From Myxococcota bacterium (GTDB lineage Bacteria > Myxococcota > JAJVIH01), in assembly GCA_022072125.1 (NCBI GenBank), contig JAJVIH010000016.1, positions 105,205 through 169,204 on the forward strand: a stretch of DNA of 64,000 bases, in the 5' to 3' direction. The notes below the pieces were generated by a model. The model had not been told where the DNA came from. It did not search any database and worked only from the letters and a program-made list of their open reading frames with translations. Numbering within the stretch: the stretch's first letter is position 1; the number at the start of each line of letters is the position of its first letter. The position numbers and the translations under genes were made by a program. Positions 16,955 to 26,421 of the stretch are shown piece by piece.

Positions 16955-19225
16955 CTATTTTTCCGGCTTGCCTTTTTTGGGGGCGGCGCCCTTGCCGCGT
17001 GCGCAACGGAAGCCAATCAGCGGGCTCTTTTCCAGCGGGGAATGGAGATTGTGCGCCTTCGCCTCCAGTTGCACGGGAGACAGATCGCCCCACGAGCCGC
17101 CGCGCACCACCGCTTTTTCCCGGACCATGTCGGCGGTCCATTCCGCCACGTTGCCCGCCATGTCGCAGAGGCCGCTGAAACTGGCGCCTTCCGGCTTGGA
17201 GCATACCGGCCAGGTGGCGTCGCGGCGGCAGCCATAATGCTGGGCGTCTTCGCCGAAGATCGCGCGGTTGCAGTTGGGTGGTTCATTGCCCCAGGGAAAC
17301 CTGCGTCCGTTGCCCAGCGACGCCTCGGTATACCATTCGTTGTCGGTGGGCAGACGTCCGCCGACAAATTCGCAGAACGCCTGCGCCTGGTTCCAGTCCA
17401 CGCAGTTGATGGGATGGTTGGCTTTCCACTCCACGTCCCAGTTGCAGTTGCCGCTGTTGCCGGCGGGGGTGCAGCGTCCCACGTCCACGCAGGCGCGGTA
17501 CTGGATGACCGTCACTTCCGAACGGTTGAGGTGTACGCCGCCCCACGCCTTGACCCATTCAAATTTGGATTCACGCAGGATGGCGTCCGTGCGGGCGAGG
17601 GCGGCGTTCTGTTCCTCGACCTCGGCCTCCTTCATCCGCCGTTCGTATTCCTCGATTTCCGCCATCATTTCCTTGAGGCCGGGGAGGTCTTTTTTGAGAT
17701 TCAGCGCGCCCTCCGCCTTCACCCGGGCGGTCGGAATGTCATTCCGTCCAATCGCCAGGCGGGCTTCGTTCATCAATTCGGCGGCCAGCATGGCGTCGGC
17801 CTGATCATCCTGCAATCTGGCTTTGGCTGGATCATTCTGGTTCTGCGCCGCGCCATCGCCGGAGATGGCCGATCCGGCGATGGACTGCCAGTTGAGCGCC
17901 ACGAACACCCCCGCTCCGCCCAGGACCAGCAGGCCAAGCACCGCCGCGATGGCGCTGTTCGGGGAGCCTTGCCTTGCCGCGGGCCTGCGAGCGGACGGCG
18001 GGCTGAAGACCGCGCCTCCCGGCAGGCTGGGGCGGGAGGAGGCGATGGTGGATGGCGGTGCGGAATCTTCCTCGAAATCGCTGGAATCCAGGGCGGGGAG
18101 GGGCGCGCCACGGGCGGCGAAACTCACCCGGCTGGGCAAAGGGGCCGCGGGCGCCTGCGGAGGAGCGCCTTTGAGTTCGAGCGCTGGCGCGACCTGAAAA
18201 ACCGGCGCCGCGTCGGCCAGCATCTTGAGAAACGCCATGGGAGACGGGAACCGTTCACTGGGCAGCGTGGAAGTGGCCTTGTCGTAGGCGTACTGCAACG
18301 CCTCGGGAAATCCCGGCCGCAAGGTGTGAATCGGCCAGTCGGCGCCCCTTCCCGGCGGCACGCCCACGCATAACTCATAGAGGATGCTGCCCAGCCCATA
18401 TACGTCGGACTGCGGGCGCGGGCGTTCTCCGGCGGCGATTTCCGGGGCCAGGCTGATCTTGTGCGAGGAAGCCCACTCCGCGATGGAAATCCCGCCTGCC
18501 TGCTGAATCATCACCGGCAGTCCGGGGTGGCGGATCTGCACGCCGCGCGCGCCCCCGTGGCCTCCGCCGTCATACAGCATGTCCAGATACAGGGCGCCGC
18601 AGATCAACCGGTTGTTTTGCAGATATTCCAGGCCTTCGGCCACATTCTTCATGATATGGCCGATATCGCGCGGTTCCAGTCCCTTCTGGCCAGCCGCGCG
18701 GGCGGCGTCCAGCAAGGTCCGGAGGGAAGCGCCCTCGGGCTTCTGCGAGACCACGTACACATATTCCTGACCCTGCCAGACAATGATCCCCGCGTCGGTG
18801 ATTTGGGAAATATTCGGATGGGCGGGAATCCGCATCGGCTCCTGCAGCAACGCCGCCAGACGCTTGCGTGATTCCGCGGCGGGCAGGTTTTCGTTCGCCA
18901 CCAGCAGGACCATGCACTCCCGGTTGAATTGCAGGTCCGCCGCCGGAAATTCCAGACCCAATTCGCGGTGGGCGCCCGCCCCATGCAACTGGTAACGGTC
19001 GGCCAGCACTTCGCCGGGTTGCGACTGCGCGGCCAGCGGCTCCATTTCAATGGGCGGCGGCGCCCTGGACGCGGGCGCCTGCGTCAGCGGAACCTCTCCC
19101 AGCACGGCGCCCCATGGATTGGCGGGAGGGGCTGGCCTGGCCTGGGCCAGCGGCGTGGCGCACTGCCCGCAGAACCGGGCGATGTCCGGATTGGAGAATC
19201 CGCATTTGGGGCATTCAATGGCCAA
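16955..19225 (-). CDS. Zinc-ribbon pseudokinase fused to a SUMF1/FGE-like domain
   Basis: At 756 residues, the order is: N-terminal zinc ribbon (Cys5, Cys8, Cys19, Cys22); a Ser/Thr-kinase-like domain; a Pro-rich linker; a membrane helix (AIAAVLGLLVLGGAGVFVAL); a coiled-coil-like helical stretch; and a C-terminal formylglycine-generating-enzyme-like domain. That last domain has NWDVEWKANHPINCVDWNQAQAF, RLPTDNEW, MAGNVAEW and IGFRCA. The kinase part keeps the SDVYGLGSILYEL region but has no HRD or DFG motif and no clear nucleotide-binding Lys, so it is a pseudokinase. The C-terminal domain lacks the paired Cys of catalytic FGE, so it is probably a binding or structural module. It overlaps the FadR-type regulator gene by 11 bases. 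Confidence 0.85.
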   Translation of the reverse strand: MAIECPKCGFSNPDIARFCGQCATPLAQARPAPPANPWGAVLGEVPLTQAPASRAPPPIEMEPLAAQSQPGEVLADRYQLHGAGAHRELGLEFPAADLQFNRECMVLLVANENLPAAESRKRLAALLQEPMRIPAHPNISQITDAGIIVWQGQEYVYVVSQKPEGASLRTLLDAARAAGQKGLEPRDIGHIMKNVAEGLEYLQNNRLICGALYLDMLYDGGGHGGARGVQIRHPGLPVMIQQAGGISIAEWASSHKISLAPEIAAGERPRPQSDVYGLGSILYELCVGVPPGRGADWPIHTLRPGFPEALQYAYDKATSTLPSERFPSPMAFLKMLADAAPVFQVAPALELKGAPPQAPAAPLPSRVSFAARGAPLPALDSSDFEEDSAPPSTIASSRPSLPGGAVFSPPSARRPAARQGSPNSAIAAVLGLLVLGGAGVFVALNWQSIAGSAISGDGAAQNQNDPAKARLQDDQADAMLAAELMNEARLAIGRNDIPTARVKAEGALNLKKDLPGLKEMMAEIEEYERRMKEAEVEEQNAALARTDAILRESKFEWVKAWGGVHLNRSEVTVIQYRACVDVGRCTPAGNSGNCNWDVEWKANHPINCVDWNQAQAFCEFVGGRLPTDNEWYTEASLGNGRRFPWGNEPPNCNRAIFGEDAQHYGCRRDATWPVCSKPEGASFSGLCDMAGNVAEWTADMVREKAVVRGGSWGDLSPVQLEAKAHNLHSPLEKSPLIGFRCARGKGAAPKKGKPEK

Positions 19226-20078
19226 AACCGTTTCCCCTGATGGCCGGTTCGTCGCCGGTATCGCCGAAGAGGTTGCGCAACAACCTCTGGTCTACACGGT
19301 CCGTATATTCCGTCAAATACCGGAAGGCCGCCTCGCCATCGCGTTGTTCCAGGGCCTCGAAAACACGCATATAGGCCGTGCGGTATTCATCGGTCACCAT
19401 CACCACGGGGGCGACCATCCCCAGCACTTCCGCGTAAACATGCGCCACCTGGTTGTACATCCACACCACCGGCAGCACGCCGCTGGCGAGGGTGAGCCGG
19501 TGGAAAATTTCCAGGTCCTTGAGGACGTATTCGGTCGAATCGTTGCGGCGGGCCCAGGCTTCCTCGAAGGCCTGTCTGGCGCCAGACAGCGCGCCGGGCG
19601 GCGAATATTGGGCGGCGATGCGCAATATCTCCCGCATCAGGGTGCGCCGGGTGCGGATCATCTCCTCGACCAGCACGCGCATGTCGGCGCCCGGGGCTCC
19701 CGCCCGGAGAAAATAGGGCAGGATGTCCATGTTGGCTTCCGACCGGTAATCGCGCACGGTGATGCCGCTGCCCCGGCGCGCTTCGATCACCCGCAGGGCT
19801 TCCAGTTTGCGCAGGGCTTCCCGCAGGGTGCCGCGGTTGGTGTTGAGCTGCTCCGCCAACTCCCGTTCGGGGGGCAGATGCTCGCCAGCCTTCCATTGAT
19901 CCCGAAGGATTCCGGTCAGAATGTGTTCAAAGACCGTCTGGCTTTGCGGTGTGATATGGGCGTCGCGTTTGCGGTAGACCACGGCAGCATAAAAACGGTT
20001 GAAAAGATCCGTGTTGGTCACTGGAATAGACCACCCCCCGCCCGCCGGAGCAAGTCCGGAAAAACAGAAGGCATCCAT
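19215..20078 (-). CDS. FadR-type GntR family transcriptional regulator
   Basis: The N-terminal winged helix is ITPQSQTVFEHILTGILRDQWKAGEHLPPERELAEQLNTNRGTLREALRKLEALRVIEARRGSGITV, a classical GntR domain. It is followed by an all-helical FCD-like effector domain (residues about 115-275) with the EEMIRTRR and FHRLTLASG segments. Length is 287 residues from ATG 20078, or 268 from GTG 20021, which has a purine-rich GGGGGGTGG stretch upstream and is a good alternative. Its downstream neighbour, the pseudokinase-SUMF1 gene, overlaps it and is presumably co-expressed. The ligand is unknown (FadR-type members bind acyl-CoA or organic acids). Confidence 0.88.
   Translation of the reverse strand: MDAFCFSGLAPAGGGWSIPVTNTDLFNRFYAAVVYRKRDAHITPQSQTVFEHILTGILRDQWKAGEHLPPERELAEQLNTNRGTLREALRKLEALRVIEARRGSGITVRDYRSEANMDILPYFLRAGAPGADMRVLVEEMIRTRRTLMREILRIAAQYSPPGALSGARQAFEEAWARRNDSTEYVLKDLEIFHRLTLASGVLPVVWMYNQVAHVYAEVLGMVAPVVMVTDEYRTAYMRVFEALEQRDGEAAFRYLTEYTDRVDQRLLRNLFGDTGDEPAIRGNGFGH
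20015..20033 (-). promoter_or_regulatory. TGGTC-N9-GACCA inverted repeat at the start of the FadR-type gene
   Basis: Perfect 5-base arms TGGTC (20015-20019) and GACCA (20029-20033) overlap the alternative GTG start. FadR-family operators contain TGGTN(x)ACCA half sites, though usually with shorter spacing, so autoregulation is possible rather than shown. Confidence 0.3.
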
Positions 20079-20180
20079 ATCCGGTTCAGGATCGTTCCAG
20101 CAGGGCTCTCTCGCGGGCAGGTTGAATCAGCCGGGGATTTCACCGGCTCCCCGGACAGGCCCGCGGAAATACAGACCGCT

Positions 20181-20909
20181 TTAGATTTTCCGGCCAAGGA
20201 AAATCAGCCGCGGCGTTCTCTCTTCCAGGGTGCGTTCCTCCACTGTTTCCACGGAGAAACCGGTCTGCTCCAGCAGACGGACCCATGTCTCCCGGGGAAA
20301 CAACCCAAATGGATGGGATTCATGGAGAAAGCGGGTGGAGCCGTCCGCCTCGCGCACCAGGAAACAATAATGGGTCACGCCCGCCGTTTCGCCCGGATCA
20401 GGCGCCATGGTCCATTCGAGGCAACGCAGCGCGCGCCGGCCTTCGCCATCGGTTCCGCCGCAACTGGTCTCCGGGGAGTAGCGTTCCTTCACATGATCGG
20501 GGACGAACATCGCAAGGCCGCCGGGCTCCAGGTGGCGGCGGGCGGCGGCCATCACCGCCCGCAGGTCCGTTTCCGTGGTCATGTAGTCAATGGCGTCGTG
20601 GGCGAATACCACATCAAATGTTCCACCCAGGTCCAGCGTGCGCATGTCGCCTTCCATATGCCTGCATTCCGGATTGATCCGTCCGGAAACCCGCAGCATT
20701 TCCTTGCTCAAATCCGTCAGGGTCATCGCGAACCGGCGCTTGAGATAAAAGGCGTTGTGCCCGCCGCCGCTTCCCAGTTCGAGCATGGTGCGCGCCGCCG
20801 GGAACTTCTCTTCAATGATGCGGATGAACTCCGCCGCCTCGGCTGCGTAGTCTTCCACCGGGGACAGGAGCGGCCACCAGGGGGCCAGTTCTTCGTAAAA
20901 GATCTTCAT
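20181..20909 (-). CDS. Class I SAM-dependent methyltransferase
   Basis: A 242-residue protein from ATG 20909, which has GAGG about 8 bases upstream (the longer frame to 21026 has no such support). Motif I is TMLELGSGGGHNAFYL, followed by TLTDLSKEML, MEGDMRTLDLGGTFDVVFAHDAIDYM and LEPGGLAMFVPD, the normal Rossmann-fold methyltransferase series. A lid-like region with a GGTDGEGRRAL insert follows. It probably methylates a small molecule, but no substrate signature is visible. It stands 103 bases upstream of the FadR-type gene in the same direction and could be part of that unit. Confidence 0.85.
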   Translation of the reverse strand: MKIFYEELAPWWPLLSPVEDYAAEAAEFIRIIEEKFPAARTMLELGSGGGHNAFYLKRRFAMTLTDLSKEMLRVSGRINPECRHMEGDMRTLDLGGTFDVVFAHDAIDYMTTETDLRAVMAAARRHLEPGGLAMFVPDHVKERYSPETSCGGTDGEGRRALRCLEWTMAPDPGETAGVTHYCFLVREADGSTRFLHESHPFGLFPRETWVRLLEQTGFSVETVEERTLEERTPRLIFLGRKI

Positions 20910-20976
20910 ATCGAATCCTCGCGGGTATACGCCGGAAGTTTCCATGGGGTTACATGGATGCGCCCTATCGCGCGGC

Positions 20977-20985
20977 GGGGGGGGG
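20977..20985 (+). repeat. G9 homopolymer tract
   Basis: Nine consecutive G between the methyltransferase and the VIT-vWA gene. Similar tracts occur at 45973-45981 (G9) and 60524-60534 (C11), all outside genes. Confidence 0.8.
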
Positions 20986-21187
20986 AGCCGCCGGCGTGGC
21001 GCATGGGCGGGATTGTGACGGCGCATTCAGGCCGCTTGCCGGCATGATGGCGCCCCGGTGAAGAACTTTTTTCAGGCCGGGGCGTCTGAACGGACAAACG
21101 GAAGGCGCGCCCCGTTCGACAAACCACGCTCCGCGTGCGTTCATTCATTCACCACGGATCATCGCGATCCAACCGGAGGGAAACCTC

Positions 21188-23707
21188 ATGATCAGCTCCA
21201 TTCGCCAACGCTTGCAGCACCTCCCCATGGCCTTGCTGGCCCTGCTCATTCCATCGGCGGCCTTCGCCCAGCTTCAACTGGCCTCCAGCCAGGACAAAAC
21301 CCTGTCGCCCTATTTTGTCGTCATCTCCAAGGACGGCGCGACGGACGCCCTGCCGCTCAAGGACACCCGGGCGGAGGTGAATATCGCCGGTGTCATCGCC
21401 CATGTCCGGGTCACCCAGACCTACAAAAACGAAGGGAAAAACCCGCTCGAAGCCATTTATATATTCCCCGGTTCGACCCGTTCCGCCGTCTTCGGCATGA
21501 AAATGACCATCGGCGATCGCATCATCATCGCCCAGATCCAGAAGAAGGAAGACGCCCGGGCCATGTACGAAAAGGCGAAGCAGGAAGGCAAAAGCGCCAG
21601 CCTGCTGGAGCAGAACCGGCCCAACGTCTTCCAGATGAACGTGGCCAACATCATGCCTGGCGACACCATTCAGGTGGCGCTCGACTACACCGAACTGCTG
21701 GTTCCGGACGAGGGCGTATACGAATTTGTCTATCCCACCGTGGTGGGGCCGCGCTATTCCAACCTGACGGAATCCACGGCGGGACCAACCGATTCCCACG
21801 CCTCCGCGGGTTATACCCGCGAAGGGCAAAAACCCCTTTATTCCTGGGGTCTCAAGGCGCGCATCGCCGCGGGCGTGCCGGTGCATGAGGTGACGAGCCC
21901 CACGCACAAGCTGTCAACCACCTTCCAGAATGTGTCCACGGTGGATATCGCCACCGAACGCGAGGAGCAGGGCGGCAACCGCGATTTCATCCTGCGTTAC
22001 CGGCTGACCGGGGACCAGATTCAAACCGGCCTGCTGCTTTACCCCGGTGAAAAGGAGAATTTCTTCCTGGCGATGATGCAGCCGCCGCGCCGCGCCAGCG
22101 CCGCCGTCCGGCCCGCCCGCGAATATGTCTTCATCGTGGACGTGTCCGGCTCCATGCACGGCTTCCCGCTCAACACCGCCAAACAGGTGATGCGCGAACT
22201 GCTGGGCAATCTGCGCGCGGACGACACCTTCAACGTCATGCTGTTTTCCGGCGGCAACACCATGCTCTTCGAGCGCAGCATGGCGGCTGACAAATCCAAT
22301 ATCGAACAGGCCATGACCATCATTGATCGCCAGCACGGCGGCGGCTCGACGGAGATTGTCCCCGCGCTGCGCCGCGCCCTGGCCCTGCCGCACGACGACC
22401 GGGCTTCGCGCATCTTCGTGGCGGTGACCGACGGCTATGTCATGGTCGAGCGCGAATGTTTCACCCTCATCCGCGAGAATCTGGGCAACGCCAATTTCTT
22501 CGCCTTCGGAATCGGATCGTCGGTGAACCGCCACCTGATCGAGGGCATGTCGCGCGCCGGCATGGGCGAGGCCTTCATCATCACGGACCCGAAGGAAGCG
22601 CCCGCTCAGGCCAGGAAATTCCGCGAATACGTCGAGTCGCCGGTGCTCGCCAATATCAACCTGAAATTTGAAGGCTTCGATGCTTACGATCTGGAGCCCG
22701 CCAGCACGCCCGATTTGTTCGCCCAGCGGCCGGTCATTGTCTTCGGCAAGTACCGTGGCGAGGCGAAGGGCCGTATCGTGCTCACCGGCGTCAACGCCGC
22801 CGGTCCGGTGCGCCAGGAACTGGACGTTTCCTCCGCGCGGCCCGATCCCGCCAATACGGCGTTGCGCTACCTGTGGGCGCGCCACCGCATCACCGGGATG
22901 AACGATCACGCCGTTCTGGGCGACGCCCTCCGTTTCAAGGACGAGGTGACCCGCCTGGGCCTCGAATACAGCCTGATGACCGAGTACACCAGCTTCATCG
23001 CGGTGGACTCCGTGGTGCGCAACAAGGATGGCAGGCAGGAGACCGTCAAGCAGCCCCTGCCCCTGCCGGAAGGAGTTTCGGACCGCGCCGTGGAAGGCGG
23101 GACGAGAGGAAAGAATATCCACGCCATGCCCATGTCCCCGCCTCCCGCCAGTTCCGGCGTGATGGGCTTTGGCGGAATGGGCATTGGCGGCGGCGGAGTG
23201 GGATACGGCCGTGCAATGGCCAGGCCCGCCACCAGGGAACTCAAGGCCTCCCCTTCCGCCTCCCCCAAACCGGCCGATGCGCGGGAGACCGGAGCCGCCC
23301 TGCAGGAAGCTCTTCCCAGCCGGGATGAAGCTGACAGGAAGGACAAGGACGCAGGCGGCAAGGAAGAATCCAGGCCCGCCCCCGCGAAGAAAGCCGATGT
23401 CATGACCATCGTCAGCGCGGGCTCGCTGGATCGCGCGGCGGCGGAGCGCATTGCGCGGCAGGTTTTCGCCCGGCTGCGCCACTGCATGGAGGCCGCGCGC
23501 GGGAACAATCCCGCGCTGACGGCGGGCCAGTGGACAGCAATGCTGAAAATCAACGCGGATGGAAGCGTGGCGGAAGTCACACTGGAGGGACCGCACGCGG
23601 GCGACGCCGCGCTGACCGGATGCATGAAAGGCCATCTGTCGCGGATGAAATTCCCCGCGCCCGCCAATGGCCAGCCCACGGAAGCAAAGCTCGGTTTCCG
23701 CCTGTAA
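21188..23707 (+). CDS. Secreted VIT-vWA domain protein with AgmX/PglI-like C-terminal domain
   Basis: An 839-residue protein with a signal peptide (LLALLIPSAAFA). The VIT domain follows (about 40-170: TQTYKNEGKNPLEAIYIFPGSTRSAVFGMKM and KQEGKSASLLEQNRPNVFQM). The von Willebrand A domain has an intact MIDAS motif DVSGSMHG and the usual SGGNT and VTDG elements. A Gly/Pro-rich linker leads to a C-terminal domain (ARQVFARLRHCME...TGCMKGHLSRMKFPAP) resembling the AgmX/PglI C-terminal family of myxobacteria. It resembles inter-alpha-trypsin-inhibitor-type proteins; a role in adhesion or envelope assembly is inferred. It is monocistronic, with a GGAGGG ribosome site. Confidence 0.87.
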   Translation: MISSIRQRLQHLPMALLALLIPSAAFAQLQLASSQDKTLSPYFVVISKDGATDALPLKDTRAEVNIAGVIAHVRVTQTYKNEGKNPLEAIYIFPGSTRSAVFGMKMTIGDRIIIAQIQKKEDARAMYEKAKQEGKSASLLEQNRPNVFQMNVANIMPGDTIQVALDYTELLVPDEGVYEFVYPTVVGPRYSNLTESTAGPTDSHASAGYTREGQKPLYSWGLKARIAAGVPVHEVTSPTHKLSTTFQNVSTVDIATEREEQGGNRDFILRYRLTGDQIQTGLLLYPGEKENFFLAMMQPPRRASAAVRPAREYVFIVDVSGSMHGFPLNTAKQVMRELLGNLRADDTFNVMLFSGGNTMLFERSMAADKSNIEQAMTIIDRQHGGGSTEIVPALRRALALPHDDRASRIFVAVTDGYVMVERECFTLIRENLGNANFFAFGIGSSVNRHLIEGMSRAGMGEAFIITDPKEAPAQARKFREYVESPVLANINLKFEGFDAYDLEPASTPDLFAQRPVIVFGKYRGEAKGRIVLTGVNAAGPVRQELDVSSARPDPANTALRYLWARHRITGMNDHAVLGDALRFKDEVTRLGLEYSLMTEYTSFIAVDSVVRNKDGRQETVKQPLPLPEGVSDRAVEGGTRGKNIHAMPMSPPPASSGVMGFGGMGIGGGGVGYGRAMARPATRELKASPSASPKPADARETGAALQEALPSRDEADRKDKDAGGKEESRPAPAKKADVMTIVSAGSLDRAAAERIARQVFARLRHCMEAARGNNPALTAGQWTAMLKINADGSVAEVTLEGPHAGDAALTGCMKGHLSRMKFPAPANGQPTEAKLGFRL

Positions 23708-23863
23708 TCATCCTGATGGGCGCTTCGCGCGCCCCGCCCCCCGGTTCCGGCGCTCCGTCCGGACCGGGGGGCGTTGTTTTTGGGGGGAAATACGGCGCGG
23801 TGGGCCATGCGTTCGCCGCGTTTTTCCCCGGAACGCGGCCGTGAGAAACCTCACGTACAGGGT

Positions 23864-23877
23864 TTGATCCAGATCAC
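23864..23877 (+). promoter_or_regulatory. FNR/ANR-type box upstream of the cbb3 operon
   Basis: TTGATCCAGATCAC matches the FNR consensus TTGAT-N4-ATCAA at 9 of 10 conserved positions. It lies 92 bases upstream of the ccoNO start. A TTTATC element at 23920-23925 would put the box near -61 relative to transcription start, an allowed class I position. An FNR-like regulator is encoded at the far end of the same cluster (32230-32967). Confidence 0.75.
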
Positions 23878-23968
23878 CCCGCCGGCTGATCTGTTTCAGG
23901 GTGGCGAGTCACGGACAAGTTTATCCTGTTTGTGGAGACCCGGAACTGTCTCCAAAGAGAGGGTATTC

Positions 23969-26221
23969 ATGTCAGCGAGCGCCAATACCGGACGGATGGA
24001 GCAATTCACCTACGATGACGCCATCGTCCGCAAGTTCGCCTGGGCGACCGTCATTTGGGGAATCGTGGGCATGCTGGTGGGGGTGATACTCGCCCTGCAG
24101 TTGCCGAAACCAGAAGCCAACCTGGGGTTGCCGTACACCACGTTTGGCAGGCTTCGCCCCCTTCATACCAACGCGGTCATCTTCGCCTTCGCGGGGAACG
24201 CCATCTTCACCGGCGTTTATTACTCCCTGCAGCGGCTGCTCAAGGCGCGCATGTTCAGCGATTTATTGAGCAAGCTGCATTTTTGGGGCTGGCAGTTCAT
24301 CATTGTCGCCGCGGCCATCACCCTGCCGCTGGGTTATTCCCAGGGCAAGGAATACGCCGAGCTGGAGTGGCCCATTGATATTTCCATCGCCCTGGTGTGG
24401 GTGATCTTCGGCGTGAATTTTTTCGGAACCGTGGCGAAGCGCAGGGAGCGCCACCTCTTCGTCGCCATCTGGTTCTACATCGCCAGCATCATCACCGTCG
24501 CCATCCTGCACATCTTCAACAGCATGGCGATTCCGGTGGAATTTCTGAAAAGCTATTCGGTATACGCGGGCGTGCAGGACGCCTTCATGCAGTGGTGGTA
24601 CGGACACAACGCCGTCGCCTTTTTCCTGACCACGCCGTTTCTCGGGATGATGTACTACTTCATGCCCAAGGCGGCCGACCGGCCGGTTTTCTCCTACCGG
24701 CTCTCCATCCTGCATTTCTGGACCCTGGTGTTCATGTACATCTGGGCGGGCCCGCACCACCTGCACTACACCGCGCTGCCCGAGTGGGCCTCGACCCTCG
24801 GCATGCTGTTTTCCGTGATGCTGTGGATGCCCTCCTGGGGCGGCATGGTCAACGGCCTGCTGACGCTGCGCGGCGCCTGGCACAAGGTCGCCGACGACGT
24901 GGTGCTCAAGTTTTTCGTGGCCGCGGTCACCTTCTACGGCATGTCCACCTTTGAAGGACCGATGATGTCCATCAAGAGCGTCAACTCGCTCTCCCATTAC
25001 ACGGACTGGACCATCGCCCACGTACATGGCGGCGCGCTGGGATGGAACGGACTGCTGACCGCGGGCATGCTGTACTGGCTGGCTCCGCGCCTGTTCCAGA
25101 CGCGGCTTTACAGCAAGAAGCTGGCCGAACTGCATTTCTGGGGCGGCACCGTCGGCATCCTGCTGTACATGGTGGCGATGTACGTCAGCGGCGTCACCCA
25201 GGGCCTGATGTGGCGGGCTTTCGATGAAACCGGACGCCTGACCCATCCGGATTTCGTCGAGACCGTGCTCAGGCTCGTGCCTTTCTACTGGGTGCGGCTG
25301 GTTGGCGGCCTGATGTACTTCGGCGGCATGTGCCTGATGGCGTACAACCTGGCCATGACTTGGCGCGCCCGCCCGGCGAAATACGAAGAACCGGTATACG
25401 AGGCGCCCGCGCTGTCCTCGCAGCCGGTTCCCGCCGAAAAAATCGTCTCGCCGATGGAAGAAGAGAAGGCGCCGGTCGCGGGCGTCGCCTACAGCCTGGA
25501 GAAATTCCTGCTGGCCGCCTGGCATCGCCGCTGGGAGCGTCTGCCGGTGGTCTTTTCCGTGTGGGTGGCGGTGGCGGTGATCGTGGCCTCGCTCTTCGAG
25601 ATCATCCCCACCTTCCTGATCCGGTCCAATGTTCCGACCATCTCCTCGGTGACGCCGTATTCGCCGCTGGAGTTGCTGGGGCGCGATATCTACATCCGCG
25701 AAGGCTGCTACAACTGTCATTCGCAGATGGTGCGGCCCATGCGCGCGGAGACCGAGCGCTACGGCGAGTACAGCAAGCCCGGCGAATTTGTATACGACCA
25801 CCCCTTCCAGTGGGGATCGCGCCGCATCGGACCCGACCTGCACCGCGTGGGCGGGAAGTATCCGCACCTCTGGCATGTGCGGCATATGGAGAATCCGCGT
25901 TCGACCACGCCGCAGTCCATCATGCCGCCCTACCCGTGGCTGCTGACGGATGACACCGGTTACTCCAAGGTCCAGGGCCGCGTGAACGCCATGGCGATGC
26001 TGGGCGTGCCCTATGGCGAGTCCATCAACCGCGCCGGGGAATTCGCCCGCCAGCAGGCGCGGCAGATCGGCTCGGAGATCGCGGCGCAGGGAGGCCCCGG
26101 CGGCCTCGCAGATAAGGAGATCGTGGCGCTGATCGCCTACATGCAGCGCCTGGGAACCGATATCAAAAAGGCGCCGGCGGAGCCGCCCGGCCAGCCGGTC
26201 AAAACCGCGGAGGCGCGCTGA
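23969..26221 (+). CDS. ccoN: cbb3-type cytochrome c oxidase subunits I and II fused (CcoN-CcoO)
   Basis: A 750-residue fusion. Residues about 1-480 are CcoN: twelve-helix haem-copper oxidase with [34 protein letters not shown] and [19 protein letters not shown]. After an acidic/Pro linker comes CcoO: a membrane helix ([21 protein letters not shown]) and a monohaem cytochrome c domain with Cys580-Tyr-Asn-Cys583-His584 and the MVRPMR motif. It couples cytochrome c oxidation to O2 reduction and proton pumping at low oxygen. ATG 23969 was chosen (AGAGAGGG upstream). Fused ccoNO is known in some phyla but is not the usual proteobacterial arrangement. Confidence 0.95.
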   Translation: MSASANTGRMEQFTYDDAIVRKFAWATVIWGIVGMLVGVILALQLPKPEANLGLPYTTFGRLRPLHTNAVIFAFAGNAIFTGVYYSLQRLLKARMFSDLLSKLHFWGWQFIIVAAAITLPLGYSQGKEYAELEWPIDISIALVWVIFGVNFFGTVAKRRERHLFVAIWFYIASIITVAILHIFNSMAIPVEFLKSYSVYAGVQDAFMQWWYGHNAVAFFLTTPFLGMMYYFMPKAADRPVFSYRLSILHFWTLVFMYIWAGPHHLHYTALPEWASTLGMLFSVMLWMPSWGGMVNGLLTLRGAWHKVADDVVLKFFVAAVTFYGMSTFEGPMMSIKSVNSLSHYTDWTIAHVHGGALGWNGLLTAGMLYWLAPRLFQTRLYSKKLAELHFWGGTVGILLYMVAMYVSGVTQGLMWRAFDETGRLTHPDFVETVLRLVPFYWVRLVGGLMYFGGMCLMAYNLAMTWRARPAKYEEPVYEAPALSSQPVPAEKIVSPMEEEKAPVAGVAYSLEKFLLAAWHRRWERLPVVFSVWVAVAVIVASLFEIIPTFLIRSNVPTISSVTPYSPLELLGRDIYIREGCYNCHSQMVRPMRAETERYGEYSKPGEFVYDHPFQWGSRRIGPDLHRVGGKYPHLWHVRHMENPRSTTPQSIMPPYPWLLTDDTGYSKVQGRVNAMAMLGVPYGESINRAGEFARQQARQIGSEIAAQGGPGGLADKEIVALIAYMQRLGTDIKKAPAEPPGQPVKTAEAR

Positions 26222-26421
26222 TGAAACTCACCGATGTCATGTCCGGGGCTGGACTGGCCATTTACGCCGAGATCGCCCTGATCATTTTCCTCGTGGTCTT
26301 TCTGCTGATTGCGCTGCGCACCTGGTGGCCCACCCGCCGCAAGGAACTGGAAGATCATGGCGGCATGCCGCTCGACGACGGACGCCAGGCCGGCGCCGCC
26401 CATGGCAGGAGAACACCATGA
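26221..26421 (+). CDS. ccoQ: CcoQ-like small cbb3 oxidase subunit
   Basis: A 66-residue protein with one hydrophobic helix (IYAEIALIIFLVVFLLIALRTWW) and a charged tail (RRKELEDHGGMPLDD), typical of CcoQ/FixQ, which stabilises the oxidase. Its ATG overlaps the ccoNO stop by one base and its stop overlaps ccoP by four. Confidence 0.85.
   Translation: MKLTDVMSGAGLAIYAEIALIIFLVVFLLIALRTWWPTRRKELEDHGGMPLDDGRQAGAAHGRRTP

Noticed and set aside
16955-19225. Active formylglycine-generating enzyme
   Set aside because: The paired Cys needed for catalysis is missing near the conserved GFRCA end.
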